Assembly: GCF_024494685.1 (NCBI RefSeq)
Contig: NZ_JANHDM010000004.1
Location: 62,001-126,000, forward strand
Reading direction: 5' to 3'
From: Halorubrum rubrum
GTDB lineage: Archaea > Halobacteriota > Halobacteria > Halobacteriales > Haloferacaceae
DNA: 64,000 nt
The notes under the pieces are model-generated. The model was given only the letters and a program-made list of their open reading frames with translations, had not been told where the DNA came from and made no database searches. Below are positions 1 to 8,232 of the stretch, piece by piece; the first letter of the stretch is position 1; each line of letters starts with the position of its first letter. Both the position numbers and the translations under genes were made by a program.

Positions 1-547
1 ATCTGACCGTACATACGAGCCAGCGGCTAGAAACCATCTGAACTGGGTCGTATCCAGACAGACGGAGAACGGATGGTTTAGAAACGCAGGATTCTCCGAA
101 GGGGAAACACCGTATCTCCACACCCTCGCCTACACGATTCGTGGGTTGCTTGAGAGCGGATTCGTTCTTGATGATTCGACATATATCTCCTCAGCTCGGC
201 TCGCTGCCGATCAGCTCCGTGAGATCAGGCTCAAAGACGGCCCTCTCAAAGGAAAATACGATTCGGACTGGAATTCTAAGGCTTTCTATTGTTTACCTGG
301 GAGTATACAAACGGCTCTCGTTTGGCTCCGTATTCATTCGAACATAGCTGAAAATGAGGAATACATAGATAGAGCTAGGGATGAAATACAGAACATCAAA
401 ACGTATCAACGAATTAATTGTATGTCGATCGATGGAGGTATTAAGGGATCACATCCTGTTTGGGACGAATATATGCGCTTCCGTTATCCGAACTGGGCGG
501 CAAAATTCTTTATCGACGCACTTTTGTTAATTTCTGAGAATGAATAG
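1..547 (+). CDS. C-terminal part of a probable alpha/alpha-toroid glycan-locus protein (5' end outside window)
   Basis: The frame is open from the first bases of the window to TAG at 545-547, about 181 codons, so the true start lies upstream. Visible blocks are TPYLHTLAYTIRGLLE near the middle and YPNWAAKFFIDALLL at the end. These Trp/His-rich helical repeats resemble the alpha/alpha-toroid proteins often encoded in haloarchaeal polysaccharide loci; that family assignment is from memory of similar proteins, not a search. It lies just upstream of a small CopG-like gene and a glycosyltransferase, which fits a role in making or trimming a surface glycan. The activity (epimerase, lyase or other) cannot be told from this fragment. 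Confidence 0.6.
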   Translation, partial: SDRTYEPAARNHLNWVVSRQTENGWFRNAGFSEGETPYLHTLAYTIRGLLESGFVLDDSTYISSARLAADQLREIRLKDGPLKGKYDSDWNSKAFYCLPGSIQTALVWLRIHSNIAENEEYIDRARDEIQNIKTYQRINCMSIDGGIKGSHPVWDEYMRFRYPNWAAKFFIDALLLISENE

Positions 548-563
548 TTAGAGTGAATAACAA

Positions 564-767
564 ATGACGGAGATCTCGTTGGAAATACCACAAGAGCATA
601 TCGAGTACTGTGAGCAAGTCGTTGAAACGACAGAATTCGAAACGGTTGAGGAATATTTATCTTACGTTATTGAAGAAATAGCGATCGGTGTAGACTGTCA
701 TGAGGGCTCTCCTCATAGTATGCCGGATAACGTGTCTGATCAACTGGAGTCTCTCGGATATCTATAA
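564..767 (+). CDS. Small CopG/RHH-like protein with sulfatase-type C-terminal tail
   Basis: 67-residue protein starting at ATG 564, 16 nt after the preceding gene and in the same direction. The N-terminus is a short beta strand followed by two helices (MTEISLEIPQEHIEYC, then TEFETVEEYLSYVIEE), which looks like a ribbon-helix-helix or CopG fold. The C-terminus ends DQLESLGYL, a tail I associate with haloarchaeal sulfatase/phosphodiesterase-type proteins of glycan loci. The gene converges with the glycosyltransferase ending at 773. It may be a regulator or a small partner of glycan enzymes. The function is unknown. Confidence 0.65.
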   Translation: MTEISLEIPQEHIEYCEQVVETTEFETVEEYLSYVIEEIAIGVDCHEGSPHSMPDNVSDQLESLGYL

Positions 768-772
768 TTGTA

Positions 773-1960
773 TTATTTAGTTCGTTCAATACGGAGAGAT
801 TCTCGATAGAATTCTTCATATTTTGATATCTGTTCATTCCAACTGAACGAACGAGCATGGTCTTGGATTTTTTGGTGCTGCCATTCCTGTGTATATGAGT
901 TGACGATCACATTACTGATCTGTTCAATATCATCTGGTGGAACTCGATATCCTACGTGTTTGTTTGGTATTACTGGTTCTGGTACTTCTGTGGTTCCGAT
1001 CACCGGAATTCCGTGTTGCATAGCCTCAAGGAATACGAGGCCGAACGACTCGCTTCGTGTTGGAACTACGAGGAGATCTGCTTTCGAATACCATTTATCA
1101 ACATCATCGACACGCCCAGGGACAGATACAATATCTTTCACCTGCTGGTCTTTTATATACTTTTCAATCTTTTCAGTATCATCTGAACCAATAATTACTA
1201 ATTTTAGATCAGATACTTTTTTGTAACTTAGTATTGTAGCGTCAATCGTTCTATACACTCCTTTTCGTTCGGTGAACTCTCCAACGTAGAGGAGTGTGTG
1301 TTCTTCTGTTTTTTGCTCATTGTCCTGGATATTTTTATCTATATTATTGATCGAATTATATATGACTTGTGAGTGACCATCAAACGAACCTACGTGTTCT
1401 TCAACTTCACATCGAAGTTTATTGCTTACATATATCAGATGGTCACAGGCAGCATAACTTCGCTGGAGGATCGATCTATATTTTTCCGCTTTCTTTGGTT
1501 CTGAGTATGTAATTGAGTGGACACTGTGAGAGGTTGCTATTAGCGGAGTATTCTCATCAACGACGAGTGATGCCACGTAGTGGCGGAATCTCAGTTCATG
1601 AGCATGAACGACATCTGGATTCGTTTTGTGATATATACCGGTGAGAAAAATATAATAAACGATCATGTGTATTACTCTCACTACTCCGAGTGATCGGTAC
1701 GTAGTTATGATCTCCACTATGTCTGGTAGTTCTATATTTTTCAAAGACAGACCTATGGGTAAATTTCTCACAGATCGGCCTATTACTTGAAACTCTCCGT
1801 GTATATATTGTTTTCCTAAGTAGTTGTCAGCAAAAACGATCACTGAATGATCACTATCCGTTAGATGGGTCGCTAATTGCCAAACGTGAGTAGCTACACC
1901 GCCGCTTTCTTTAAACGCTCCTTTTTCTTTTGGAATTGTTCCTAACTGGAGTATATTCAT
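773..1960 (-). CDS. Glycosyltransferase family 4 (GT-B)
   Basis: 395 residues, the normal length for a GT4 retaining glycosyltransferase. The N-terminal domain has the Gly-rich acceptor-side loop ESGGVATHVWQLA (residues 19-31) and an HAHE motif near 119-122. The C-terminal Rossmann domain carries LLYVGEFTERKG (about 223-234) and the donor-binding E-x7-E block ESFGLVFLE (Glu304 and Glu312). It presumably transfers a nucleotide-activated sugar to a lipid-linked glycan on the cytoplasmic face of the membrane. The gene is AT-rich compared with the rest of the genome, as is typical of exchangeable polysaccharide genes. The sugar specificity cannot be read from sequence. Confidence 0.88.
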   Translation of the reverse strand: MNILQLGTIPKEKGAFKESGGVATHVWQLATHLTDSDHSVIVFADNYLGKQYIHGEFQVIGRSVRNLPIGLSLKNIELPDIVEIITTYRSLGVVRVIHMIVYYIFLTGIYHKTNPDVVHAHELRFRHYVASLVVDENTPLIATSHSVHSITYSEPKKAEKYRSILQRSYAACDHLIYVSNKLRCEVEEHVGSFDGHSQVIYNSINNIDKNIQDNEQKTEEHTLLYVGEFTERKGVYRTIDATILSYKKVSDLKLVIIGSDDTEKIEKYIKDQQVKDIVSVPGRVDDVDKWYSKADLLVVPTRSESFGLVFLEAMQHGIPVIGTTEVPEPVIPNKHVGYRVPPDDIEQISNVIVNSYTQEWQHQKIQDHARSFSWNEQISKYEEFYRESLRIERTK

Positions 1961-2033
1961 TGATTGTGTGTATATCCTTTTGGACTTTTACTCTTCAGTC
2001 ACGAACTGATTGTTGGTTTCCAGTGACATTGAA

Positions 2034-3260
2034 TCATTCCATTTTATGAGATCCTGTTCTAACCTCTGATCTTTGTATAGTTATATTGTGTATTGCGTAT
2101 CCGATCCCGAGTGTAACGATAGTTGACCTCATTGACAAACCGAAAATAGAGAAAGTCTCAAACATTTGTGTTATTACTGCGATTACTACAAACCCAAATA
2201 AGAAGAAAGACCGCTCATCAGTAATGGCCCGGGCAGTTTGTGTGATCGCCAGTACATGGATACTTAAGTAGGCTCCTCCACCGATTAGGCCCGTTTCAAT
2301 AAACATACGTAGGAACGAGTTGTGAGGACTATATCCTTCTAATCTATCAAGGAACGGTTCCATCATCAAGTCTGCTGTTCCAAATCCAGTACCTAGGATG
2401 GGATTTTGAGAGAACGCAGCGGCACCTGCGAGCCAGAGTGGCTTTCGATTACTCAGATCTTGTGATTGTAATATATATGGACCAGGAAGCAGATCAAACA
2501 CGACTGCTAGAATCACGACTCCACAGACACCACCCACAAATGTAGTACCAAGTACACCACTCCGACCCCAAATCTGATACGATAACCATAAGATCACCAA
2601 CGCGATAAGGACAAGCCATCCACCTATATAGTCTGTGAAAATTAGTCCCATTAGAGAAACGCCGAATAAGCCAATTGAAAGTTGAGTATCATAGAGGCGG
2701 TACTCTACAGCTGCACAAATTGTACCAATAAGTGAGAGAAATCCGAGTACATTTGGATTGCTGAAAATACTGGTTATCGCATTAAACTGGATACTGACTA
2801 CTGAGGCCTGATAAGGCCATAATGATAGGTCAAAACCGAATATTGCTGTAGGACCAATGAGTGGTATAAAACCAATACACACAATCACTGTAGAAAGGCG
2901 TGCGAACATCGCGAAAAAATATCGCTCTGGAATTATTCTAGGAAGATATACAAGATTGGTGAATATAAGCCCAAAAAAGGCTATTGTTCGAGTGACTATT
3001 CCGAGCCTGGGAGTAGCTACCAAATGATAGAACGCAATAAGAAAGATCACCGTGAGTGTAGCCGCTACCCAGTTGGGGATCACCATAATAGTGTCTCTAG
3101 GAAGTGTGTAGCACAATACAAATGTATACAATAAGGCAGCAGCAATATATCCAATTAATTGAGGAAGTGTTGAATTTGGTAACAAGAGAGCAATAAAGAA
3201 TATCGCGATCAGTATGAGAAATCCAGTATTTTCTCTCATATAATGTACTCCAGTATTCAT
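2034..3260 (-). CDS. O-antigen polymerase/ligase-like polytopic membrane protein
   Basis: 408 residues with about ten to twelve hydrophobic segments and a larger extracytoplasmic loop near residues 270-330. That loop carries the motif NPILGTGFGTAD followed by YSPHNSFLRMFIETGLIGG. The pattern G-x-G followed by H-N-x-x-L is characteristic of the Wzy/WaaL (O-antigen ligase) superfamily, which polymerises or transfers lipid-linked glycans outside the membrane. The gene follows the GT4 gene's start by 73 bp and faces the TagB-like gene divergently. A second ATG at 3239 (MRENTG) is an equally possible start. AT-rich. Confidence 0.82.
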   Translation of the reverse strand: MNTGVHYMRENTGFLILIAIFFIALLLPNSTLPQLIGYIAAALLYTFVLCYTLPRDTIMVIPNWVAATLTVIFLIAFYHLVATPRLGIVTRTIAFFGLIFTNLVYLPRIIPERYFFAMFARLSTVIVCIGFIPLIGPTAIFGFDLSLWPYQASVVSIQFNAITSIFSNPNVLGFLSLIGTICAAVEYRLYDTQLSIGLFGVSLMGLIFTDYIGGWLVLIALVILWLSYQIWGRSGVLGTTFVGGVCGVVILAVVFDLLPGPYILQSQDLSNRKPLWLAGAAAFSQNPILGTGFGTADLMMEPFLDRLEGYSPHNSFLRMFIETGLIGGGAYLSIHVLAITQTARAITDERSFFLFGFVVIAVITQMFETFSIFGLSMRSTIVTLGIGYAIHNITIQRSEVRTGSHKME

Positions 3261-3387
3261 TTGGTAAAGATTTATCAGAATCCACCTAAAATTGTCGATT
3301 TGCTCTATCTATACGTCAATCAATTATCAAAAGTTATTATATGCCGTGTTCCGAAACTACTAATTTGTCAGAATTTAACTACAATGT
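3261..3387. promoter_or_regulatory. Divergent AT-rich promoter region
   Basis: 127-bp spacer between two divergent genes. A TATA-like stretch (TTATTATATG, about 3333-3342) points toward the gene at 3388, but about 45 nt upstream of its ATG, so that transcript would have a short leader. AT-rich boxes on the other strand could serve the polymerase gene. No clear operator repeat was seen. Confidence 0.4.
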
Positions 3388-4620
3388 ATGAATAGCCTAT
3401 TTCATCGGGTGATACACAAATATAAAAATGAAGGAATTTTACAGGTTCTTCAGTCTACTTTAGGATTTGGATGGAGGCAGATATCATTACCTATATTTCT
3501 AATTCTATATTTAATATCGAAAATAATACCTAAAAAAGATACAATTCACGTTTTTGGATATGGTGATAAAAACTCATTTACAGACAATTCTAAATTTATG
3601 TTTCTATATATTCACAACTGTGTGGAGGGTATAACGCCAGTATGGATTACAAAAAATAATGATCTTGCTCAAGAATTACGAAGTAATGGATTCCATGGTT
3701 ATACTTTTTGGTCGATTAGAGGCATCTATTATTCACTTCGATCGACTCTCGCATTTGTTACACATACTCGCCGAGATATTCCTTGGTGGTGGACTGGAGG
3801 CGCAACGATCGTTCGTTTAGGTCATGGTGTTCCTTTTAAAAAGTACCATTGGTCAAATGAGTCCGAATTAAAGGGAAGACCGATTAAAAAAGTATTGAAC
3901 AAATTTATCTTCTGGAATTATGATTATTCTATAGCTACCTCTTCGGAATATGTACCAAAAGTTGTGGAAGCAACGAATCTTGATCCAGAACGCGTTTTTG
4001 TGACGGGGTTACCCCGAATGGATATGTTCTATCGGAACTATCCTGGTCTCGAGATTGGAGTCAATAAAAAACTCATCTCAAAAATAAATTCAATAAATGG
4101 TACTACTTTGTTTTATTTCCCTACTTGGAGGGAGTCTGGACAAAATATAAGAAGCATTGTGACAGATGATGTGTGCGATAAATTAAAACAACAAAACATT
4201 CATTTATTTATAATTCCCCATCGTAATACAACTTTTGAGAGTATTGATGGAGATAATGTATATCTTGTCCAAAAATCTATGGATTTCTATCCTATTTTGG
4301 AAGAGATAGATGTATTTATGACTGACTATTCTTCTCTATTTTATGATTCTCTATATAACAGTACTCCAATAATTTTCTACCCATATGATATTACTGAATA
4401 TTTAGATGAGCGCGATCTGTTTTTTGAATATTCAAATGTTCCCGGCCATATCGCTGCCACGGAAGAAGAATTAATACAAATACTTTCGAACACTACTATT
4501 GCTACTCCTGATAACGAAAAATATTGGTTGAGATCTACATTTGAATATATTGATGGTAAGAACGCTCAACGGGTATTTTCTGAAATTTATGAGCGAGTCA
4601 ATTATCAACAAAATGATTAG
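3388..4620 (+). CDS. CDP-glycerol glycerophosphotransferase-like (TagB/TagF family) protein
   Basis: 410 residues. A hydrophobic segment near residues 30-48 follows a basic N-terminus, consistent with membrane association. The C-terminal half has the family hallmarks RLGHGVPFKK, TGLPRMDMFY, FYFPTWRES and VFMTDYSSLFYDSL, followed by PIIFYPYD. In bacteria this family transfers glycerol-phosphate (or a related polyol-phosphate) to teichoic acid or capsule precursors. Here it implies that a phosphorylated polyol or similar decoration is added to a surface glycan. It is among the most AT-rich genes in the window, suggesting recent transfer. Family assignment is good; the exact donor is unknown. 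Confidence 0.85.
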   Translation: MNSLFHRVIHKYKNEGILQVLQSTLGFGWRQISLPIFLILYLISKIIPKKDTIHVFGYGDKNSFTDNSKFMFLYIHNCVEGITPVWITKNNDLAQELRSNGFHGYTFWSIRGIYYSLRSTLAFVTHTRRDIPWWWTGGATIVRLGHGVPFKKYHWSNESELKGRPIKKVLNKFIFWNYDYSIATSSEYVPKVVEATNLDPERVFVTGLPRMDMFYRNYPGLEIGVNKKLISKINSINGTTLFYFPTWRESGQNIRSIVTDDVCDKLKQQNIHLFIIPHRNTTFESIDGDNVYLVQKSMDFYPILEEIDVFMTDYSSLFYDSLYNSTPIIFYPYDITEYLDERDLFFEYSNVPGHIAATEEELIQILSNTTIATPDNEKYWLRSTFEYIDGKNAQRVFSEIYERVNYQQND

Positions 4621-5002
4621 ATCCTTCGTCAAAGATATTTTTAAATGATATAGCAAATAATATAACTTAAATAACCAATGTGTCTGTTACGAACTCGATT
4701 CACCTTATCCCCGATCGACGATTTCGCCCTAGTTACGTTCATACGAACCCGCAAAAGTGGATCGGCAAAGAATGACATGTTACTTGTTCCCAGTGAGAAA
4801 TCTGTGTCAATCAGGAATCACTCATTACAGTTGGACTGGAGGCACAGTACTTTGAGCTAATGATAGGCCTGCATCACGAACCAAATGAGTGTACATTTAT
4901 TCTCTTGCTTCTATCTTCAAACCCAACGCTGATCCGTCGCTTCTACGGATTCAATAGAGTAGAATAATAAAATATATTATTTAGCCCACTATTAAACCAC
5001 CT
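4621..5002. other. Gene-poor AT-rich spacer
   Basis: 382 bp between two co-directional glycan genes. It contains a 60-codon open frame (4678-4860) that I cannot match to anything and that may be a transposase or gene remnant. A TATA-like stretch (AATATATTATTTAG, 4971-4984) lies about 20-30 nt upstream of the ATG at 5003 and probably drives that gene. Confidence 0.4.
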
Positions 5003-6214
5003 ATGAAAGTAGCATTTTTGACTTCTTGGTTCCCAAAATATTCTAAGACATTTATTATTAATCAAGTTGTATCTTTACTTGACCTTGGACATGATGTGAC
5101 GATTATCAGTTTAGGAGAGCCCGACCCTCCCGCAAACCATTCTATCGTTAATAACTATAACCTCAAAGAAAAAACATATTATATACCGAAGATTAATACA
5201 TATACTGGTGGCATCAAACAGTATGTTAAATTTGTACTTGAACACAAATCAATCTTAAGAATAATATCTGAAATAAAATATGGTAAGCAGAGTCCAGAAA
5301 GGTTAGCTGCTCAATCTGTTCTTCATGATCCAAATAAATTCGATGTCTTCCATGCCCATTTTGGTCCAACTGCGCGATGCTGGGATTTTCTTTCTAAAGA
5401 ACATCCAGATATACCCTTTGTAGCCACATATTATGGATATGATGTCACGAAACACCTTCACCCGGAAAATTACAACTATTATTCTCGGACAAATCACTGG
5501 GAATCAGTCGATTTAGCAATTGGAATCAGCGAGCATATTCGATCAAGGATGCTGATGGCTGGCTGCCCGGAAGAGATCACAACGACACTCCCGATCGGAA
5601 TTGATCCCGATCTTTTTCAGTTTTCACCATCAGACTACGATCCTAACGAGACACTCCGTTTGGTATCCACGTGTAGACACACCGGGAAGAAGGGAATTGA
5701 ATACGCTATCCGAGCGGTAAGCCAGGTCAAAAACGGAGGAGTCGATCTATCATACACTATCGCTGGTGACGGGGATCTAACACCGCAATACCGCGAGATC
5801 GCTTCGGAGGCCGGGATCTCAGATGAAATCGAATTTATCGGGAGAGTTCCACAAGAGCGTGTTTCAGAGCTGATGCAGGAAGCCCACCTTTACATACAAC
5901 CAAGCGTCACCACTTCTGACGGCGACATGGAGGGACAAGGACTCGTGTTTCAGGAGGCACAGGCTACTGGTACCCCGCCGATTACGACTTTCCACGATGG
6001 TATTCCCGAAGGAGTTCGACACGCCGAGACTGGTCGGTTAGCACCGGAACGAGATGTCTCCCGTCTCGCCGACGAAATAGAGTATTTTGTGAACAACCCT
6101 AAAGAGATAATTCGGTATACGCATCGTGGCCGAGAATGGGTCGAGTCGAAATATGACTACGCTAAACTTGGAAAACGACAGGAAGAGATCTACGAATCCC
6201 TACTGAGTAAGTGA
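5003..6214 (+). CDS. Glycosyltransferase family 4 with a compositional break
   Basis: 403 residues. The N-terminus MKVAFLTSWFPKYSKTFI is typical of the WcaL/colanic-acid-type GT4 group. The C-terminal domain has GIDPDLFQF, FIGRVPQERV and the donor-site block EGQGLVFQEAQATGTPPI. Base composition changes inside the gene: 5041-5100 has 18 G/C of 60, while 5881-5940 has 33 of 60, with the change near 5500-5560. That is about where the acceptor-binding domain ends and the donor-binding domain begins. The gene may therefore be a natural chimera of a transferred N-terminal domain and a resident C-terminal domain. It is convergent with the sugar-nucleotide operon. Confidence 0.87.
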   Translation: MKVAFLTSWFPKYSKTFIINQVVSLLDLGHDVTIISLGEPDPPANHSIVNNYNLKEKTYYIPKINTYTGGIKQYVKFVLEHKSILRIISEIKYGKQSPERLAAQSVLHDPNKFDVFHAHFGPTARCWDFLSKEHPDIPFVATYYGYDVTKHLHPENYNYYSRTNHWESVDLAIGISEHIRSRMLMAGCPEEITTTLPIGIDPDLFQFSPSDYDPNETLRLVSTCRHTGKKGIEYAIRAVSQVKNGGVDLSYTIAGDGDLTPQYREIASEAGISDEIEFIGRVPQERVSELMQEAHLYIQPSVTTSDGDMEGQGLVFQEAQATGTPPITTFHDGIPEGVRHAETGRLAPERDVSRLADEIEYFVNNPKEIIRYTHRGREWVESKYDYAKLGKRQEEIYESLLSK

Positions 6215-6227
6215 AGTCTGAGTGATT

Positions 6228-7160
6228 CTATAATTGCGTCTTAAAGTACTCGATAGACGTTTTCAGCCCATCGCCTAGAGGAACTTGAGGAGACCAGCCT
6301 AGTTCTCGCTGTGCCTTCGAGATGTCCGGTCTTCGAACTTGTGGATCTTGTGGTGGGAGTTCCTCATGTACGAGCCCGCTTTCACTCCCTGCGATGTTTA
6401 ACACGGATTCGGCCAGCTCATTTATTGTTCGTTCGTCGGGATTTCCGATGTTCACGGGGGATTGAACATCCGACTCCAGCAACGTAATGAGTCCACGAAT
6501 CATATCCGATACGTAACAAAAACTCCGAGTCTGCTCACCATCTCCGTACACGGTGAGATCCCTTCCGGTCAACGCTTGTTTCGCGAAATTCGGGATCACA
6601 CGGCCGTCATCGAGACGCATTCGTGGACCATATGTATTGAAGATACGAGCGACTCGAACATCGAGGTCATGTTTATCGCGATATGCCCGAACCAGAGATT
6701 CGCCGTATCGTTTCGACTCGTCGTAACACGATCGGGGGCCGTATGGATCTACATTCCCGCGATATTCCTCTGGTTGTGGATTTATTTCAGGATCCCCGTA
6801 TACCTCGCTCGTGGACGTGAACAGATATGTTGCATCTTTCTCCTTGGCGAGTCCGAGCGTCTTGTGTGTTCCGAGTGCACCAACCTTCAACGTCTTGATC
6901 GGATGATCCCGGTAGAACACCGGTGAAGCGAGGCTCGCTAGATGTAGAACGGCATCTAGTTCCCCAGAAATATGTATGAACTCCGTAACATCGTGATCAT
7001 AAAATGAGAATCTATCGTTCTCAAAAGCGTCGTCGAGGTTCTCCGTTCGACCGCTTACCTGATTGTCCATTCCGATGACTTCATATCCGTCGGCTAGCAA
7101 CTCATCGCAAAGGTGTGATCCGAGGAATCCTGCGGCACCGGTGACAAGGAGACGACTCAT
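6228..7160 (-). CDS. Extended SDR, UDP-glucuronate decarboxylase-like
   Basis: 310 residues from ATG 7158-7160; this start is chosen because the NAD-binding motif begins directly after it (VTGAAGFLGSHLCDEL) and the ATG overlaps the GalU stop as ATGA. The catalytic YxxxK motif is in YDESKRYGE, and ARIFNTYGPRM plus the product-specific block RSFCYVSDMIRG are typical of UDP-xylose synthase / UDP-glucuronate decarboxylase and close relatives. It would convert UDP-glucuronate to UDP-xylose (or act as an epimerase/dehydratase on a UDP-sugar) using NAD. It is the last gene of the operon flippase-GalU-SDR, so it supplies an activated sugar to the locus. Confidence 0.82.
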   Translation of the reverse strand: MSRLLVTGAAGFLGSHLCDELLADGYEVIGMDNQVSGRTENLDDAFENDRFSFYDHDVTEFIHISGELDAVLHLASLASPVFYRDHPIKTLKVGALGTHKTLGLAKEKDATYLFTSTSEVYGDPEINPQPEEYRGNVDPYGPRSCYDESKRYGESLVRAYRDKHDLDVRVARIFNTYGPRMRLDDGRVIPNFAKQALTGRDLTVYGDGEQTRSFCYVSDMIRGLITLLESDVQSPVNIGNPDERTINELAESVLNIAGSESGLVHEELPPQDPQVRRPDISKAQRELGWSPQVPLGDGLKTSIEYFKTQL

Positions 7161-8023
7161 TCGGCCCAATCTCCGAGCAGCGTCTTGACGGCTGCGTTGA
7201 TCTCGCCATTGTCGTATTTCAGTGCCAATTCGACATTTGCCTGTAGCCAAGACGGAATATTTCCGATATCGTAACGATCGCCATCGAGTTCCATACCACG
7301 TACCTCATCGAGCTTCCGGATCGCATCGGTGAGTTGTAACTCACCTCCGGCGCCCTTCCCGGTTGTTTCAAGTTTTTCGAAGATATCCGGTGTGAGGATA
7401 TATCGCCCAGTGATCGCGAGGTTTGAAGGTGCTTCTTCCTGCGATGGTTTTTCTACGAAATCGCTGACTGGAAAGCTCTCAGTAGTTGAATCCACTTCAT
7501 CAATATCCGCGACTCCGTACGAAGGAACATCATCCCACGGAACCCGTTCAAGCGAGAGAACAGAAGTTTCGTGTTCTTCTGCGGCCATAACAAGCGACTG
7601 AGTACACGGTGTTTCGTTCTTGATGATTGTATCGCCGAGTAGGAGTGCAAATGGTTCATCACCGACGTGCTTTTCAGCATACAGCACAGCGTCTCCCAAT
7701 CCTTCTCGTTCCTTCTGACGAACGTAATGAATGTCCGCGAGATCAGCGATGTCCCGAACTTGCTCGAGACGATCGAGTTTCCCGTCCGCTTCTAATTCCT
7801 CTTCAAGTTCGTACGATTTGTCAAAATGGCGCTCGATAGCTTGCTTTCCGCGTCCAGTAATGATCAGAATATCATCAATTCCGGCCTCAATAGCTTCTTC
7901 AACGACGTACTGGATCGTTGGTTTATCTAGGACTGGCATCATCTCCTTTGGCTGTGACTTGGTCACAGGAAGAAATCGGGTTCCGAACCCCGCAGCTGGA
8001 ATAACTGCTTTCGTTACTTTCAT
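7157..8023 (-). CDS. galU: UTP--glucose-1-phosphate uridylyltransferase
   Basis: 288 residues, normal for GalU. The nucleotidyltransferase signature AAGFGTRFLP is at residues 10-19 and is followed by TKSQPKEMMPVLDKP, the GalU-type lysine loop. Other conserved blocks are GLGDAVLYAEKHVG, LLLGDTI, FVEKP and GRYILTPDIFE. The enzyme makes UDP-glucose from UTP and glucose-1-phosphate in the cytoplasm. Its stop overlaps the ATG of the SDR gene by 4 bp, so the two are translationally coupled. A 209-bp AT-rich region upstream probably holds its own promoter. Confidence 0.93.
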   Translation of the reverse strand: MKVTKAVIPAAGFGTRFLPVTKSQPKEMMPVLDKPTIQYVVEEAIEAGIDDILIITGRGKQAIERHFDKSYELEEELEADGKLDRLEQVRDIADLADIHYVRQKEREGLGDAVLYAEKHVGDEPFALLLGDTIIKNETPCTQSLVMAAEEHETSVLSLERVPWDDVPSYGVADIDEVDSTTESFPVSDFVEKPSQEEAPSNLAITGRYILTPDIFEKLETTGKGAGGELQLTDAIRKLDEVRGMELDGDRYDIGNIPSWLQANVELALKYDNGEINAAVKTLLGDWAE

Positions 8024-8232
8024 GAATCGTCTGTTCTATACTCCGGGGGCTATGTATCTTTTATCATTAACTCGGAAGCAATCGTTGATCTTCTATGTGT
8101 AATATTTCATAAAATAGTAGAATATCATATAATACCTTGAGTTGAGCTACTATAACCATTATATATAGTATTCAAAATTGGATTTAATTGGTATCTAATG
8201 TATGTCTTCTCATAGTTCGAGTCGCATCCACT
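8024..8232. promoter_or_regulatory. AT-rich spacer, probable galU promoter
   Basis: 209 bp between the flippase stop and the galU start, on the minus strand. It has several TATA-like stretches (ATTATATATAG around 8158-8168, and AT-rich blocks at 8100-8140). No gene was found in it. It indicates that galU and the SDR gene can be transcribed separately from the flippase. Confidence 0.4.

Noticed and set aside
4678-4860. 60-codon open frame in the glycan-locus spacer
   Set aside because: No recognisable family, no ribosome site and no upstream promoter; kept only as part of the spacer description.
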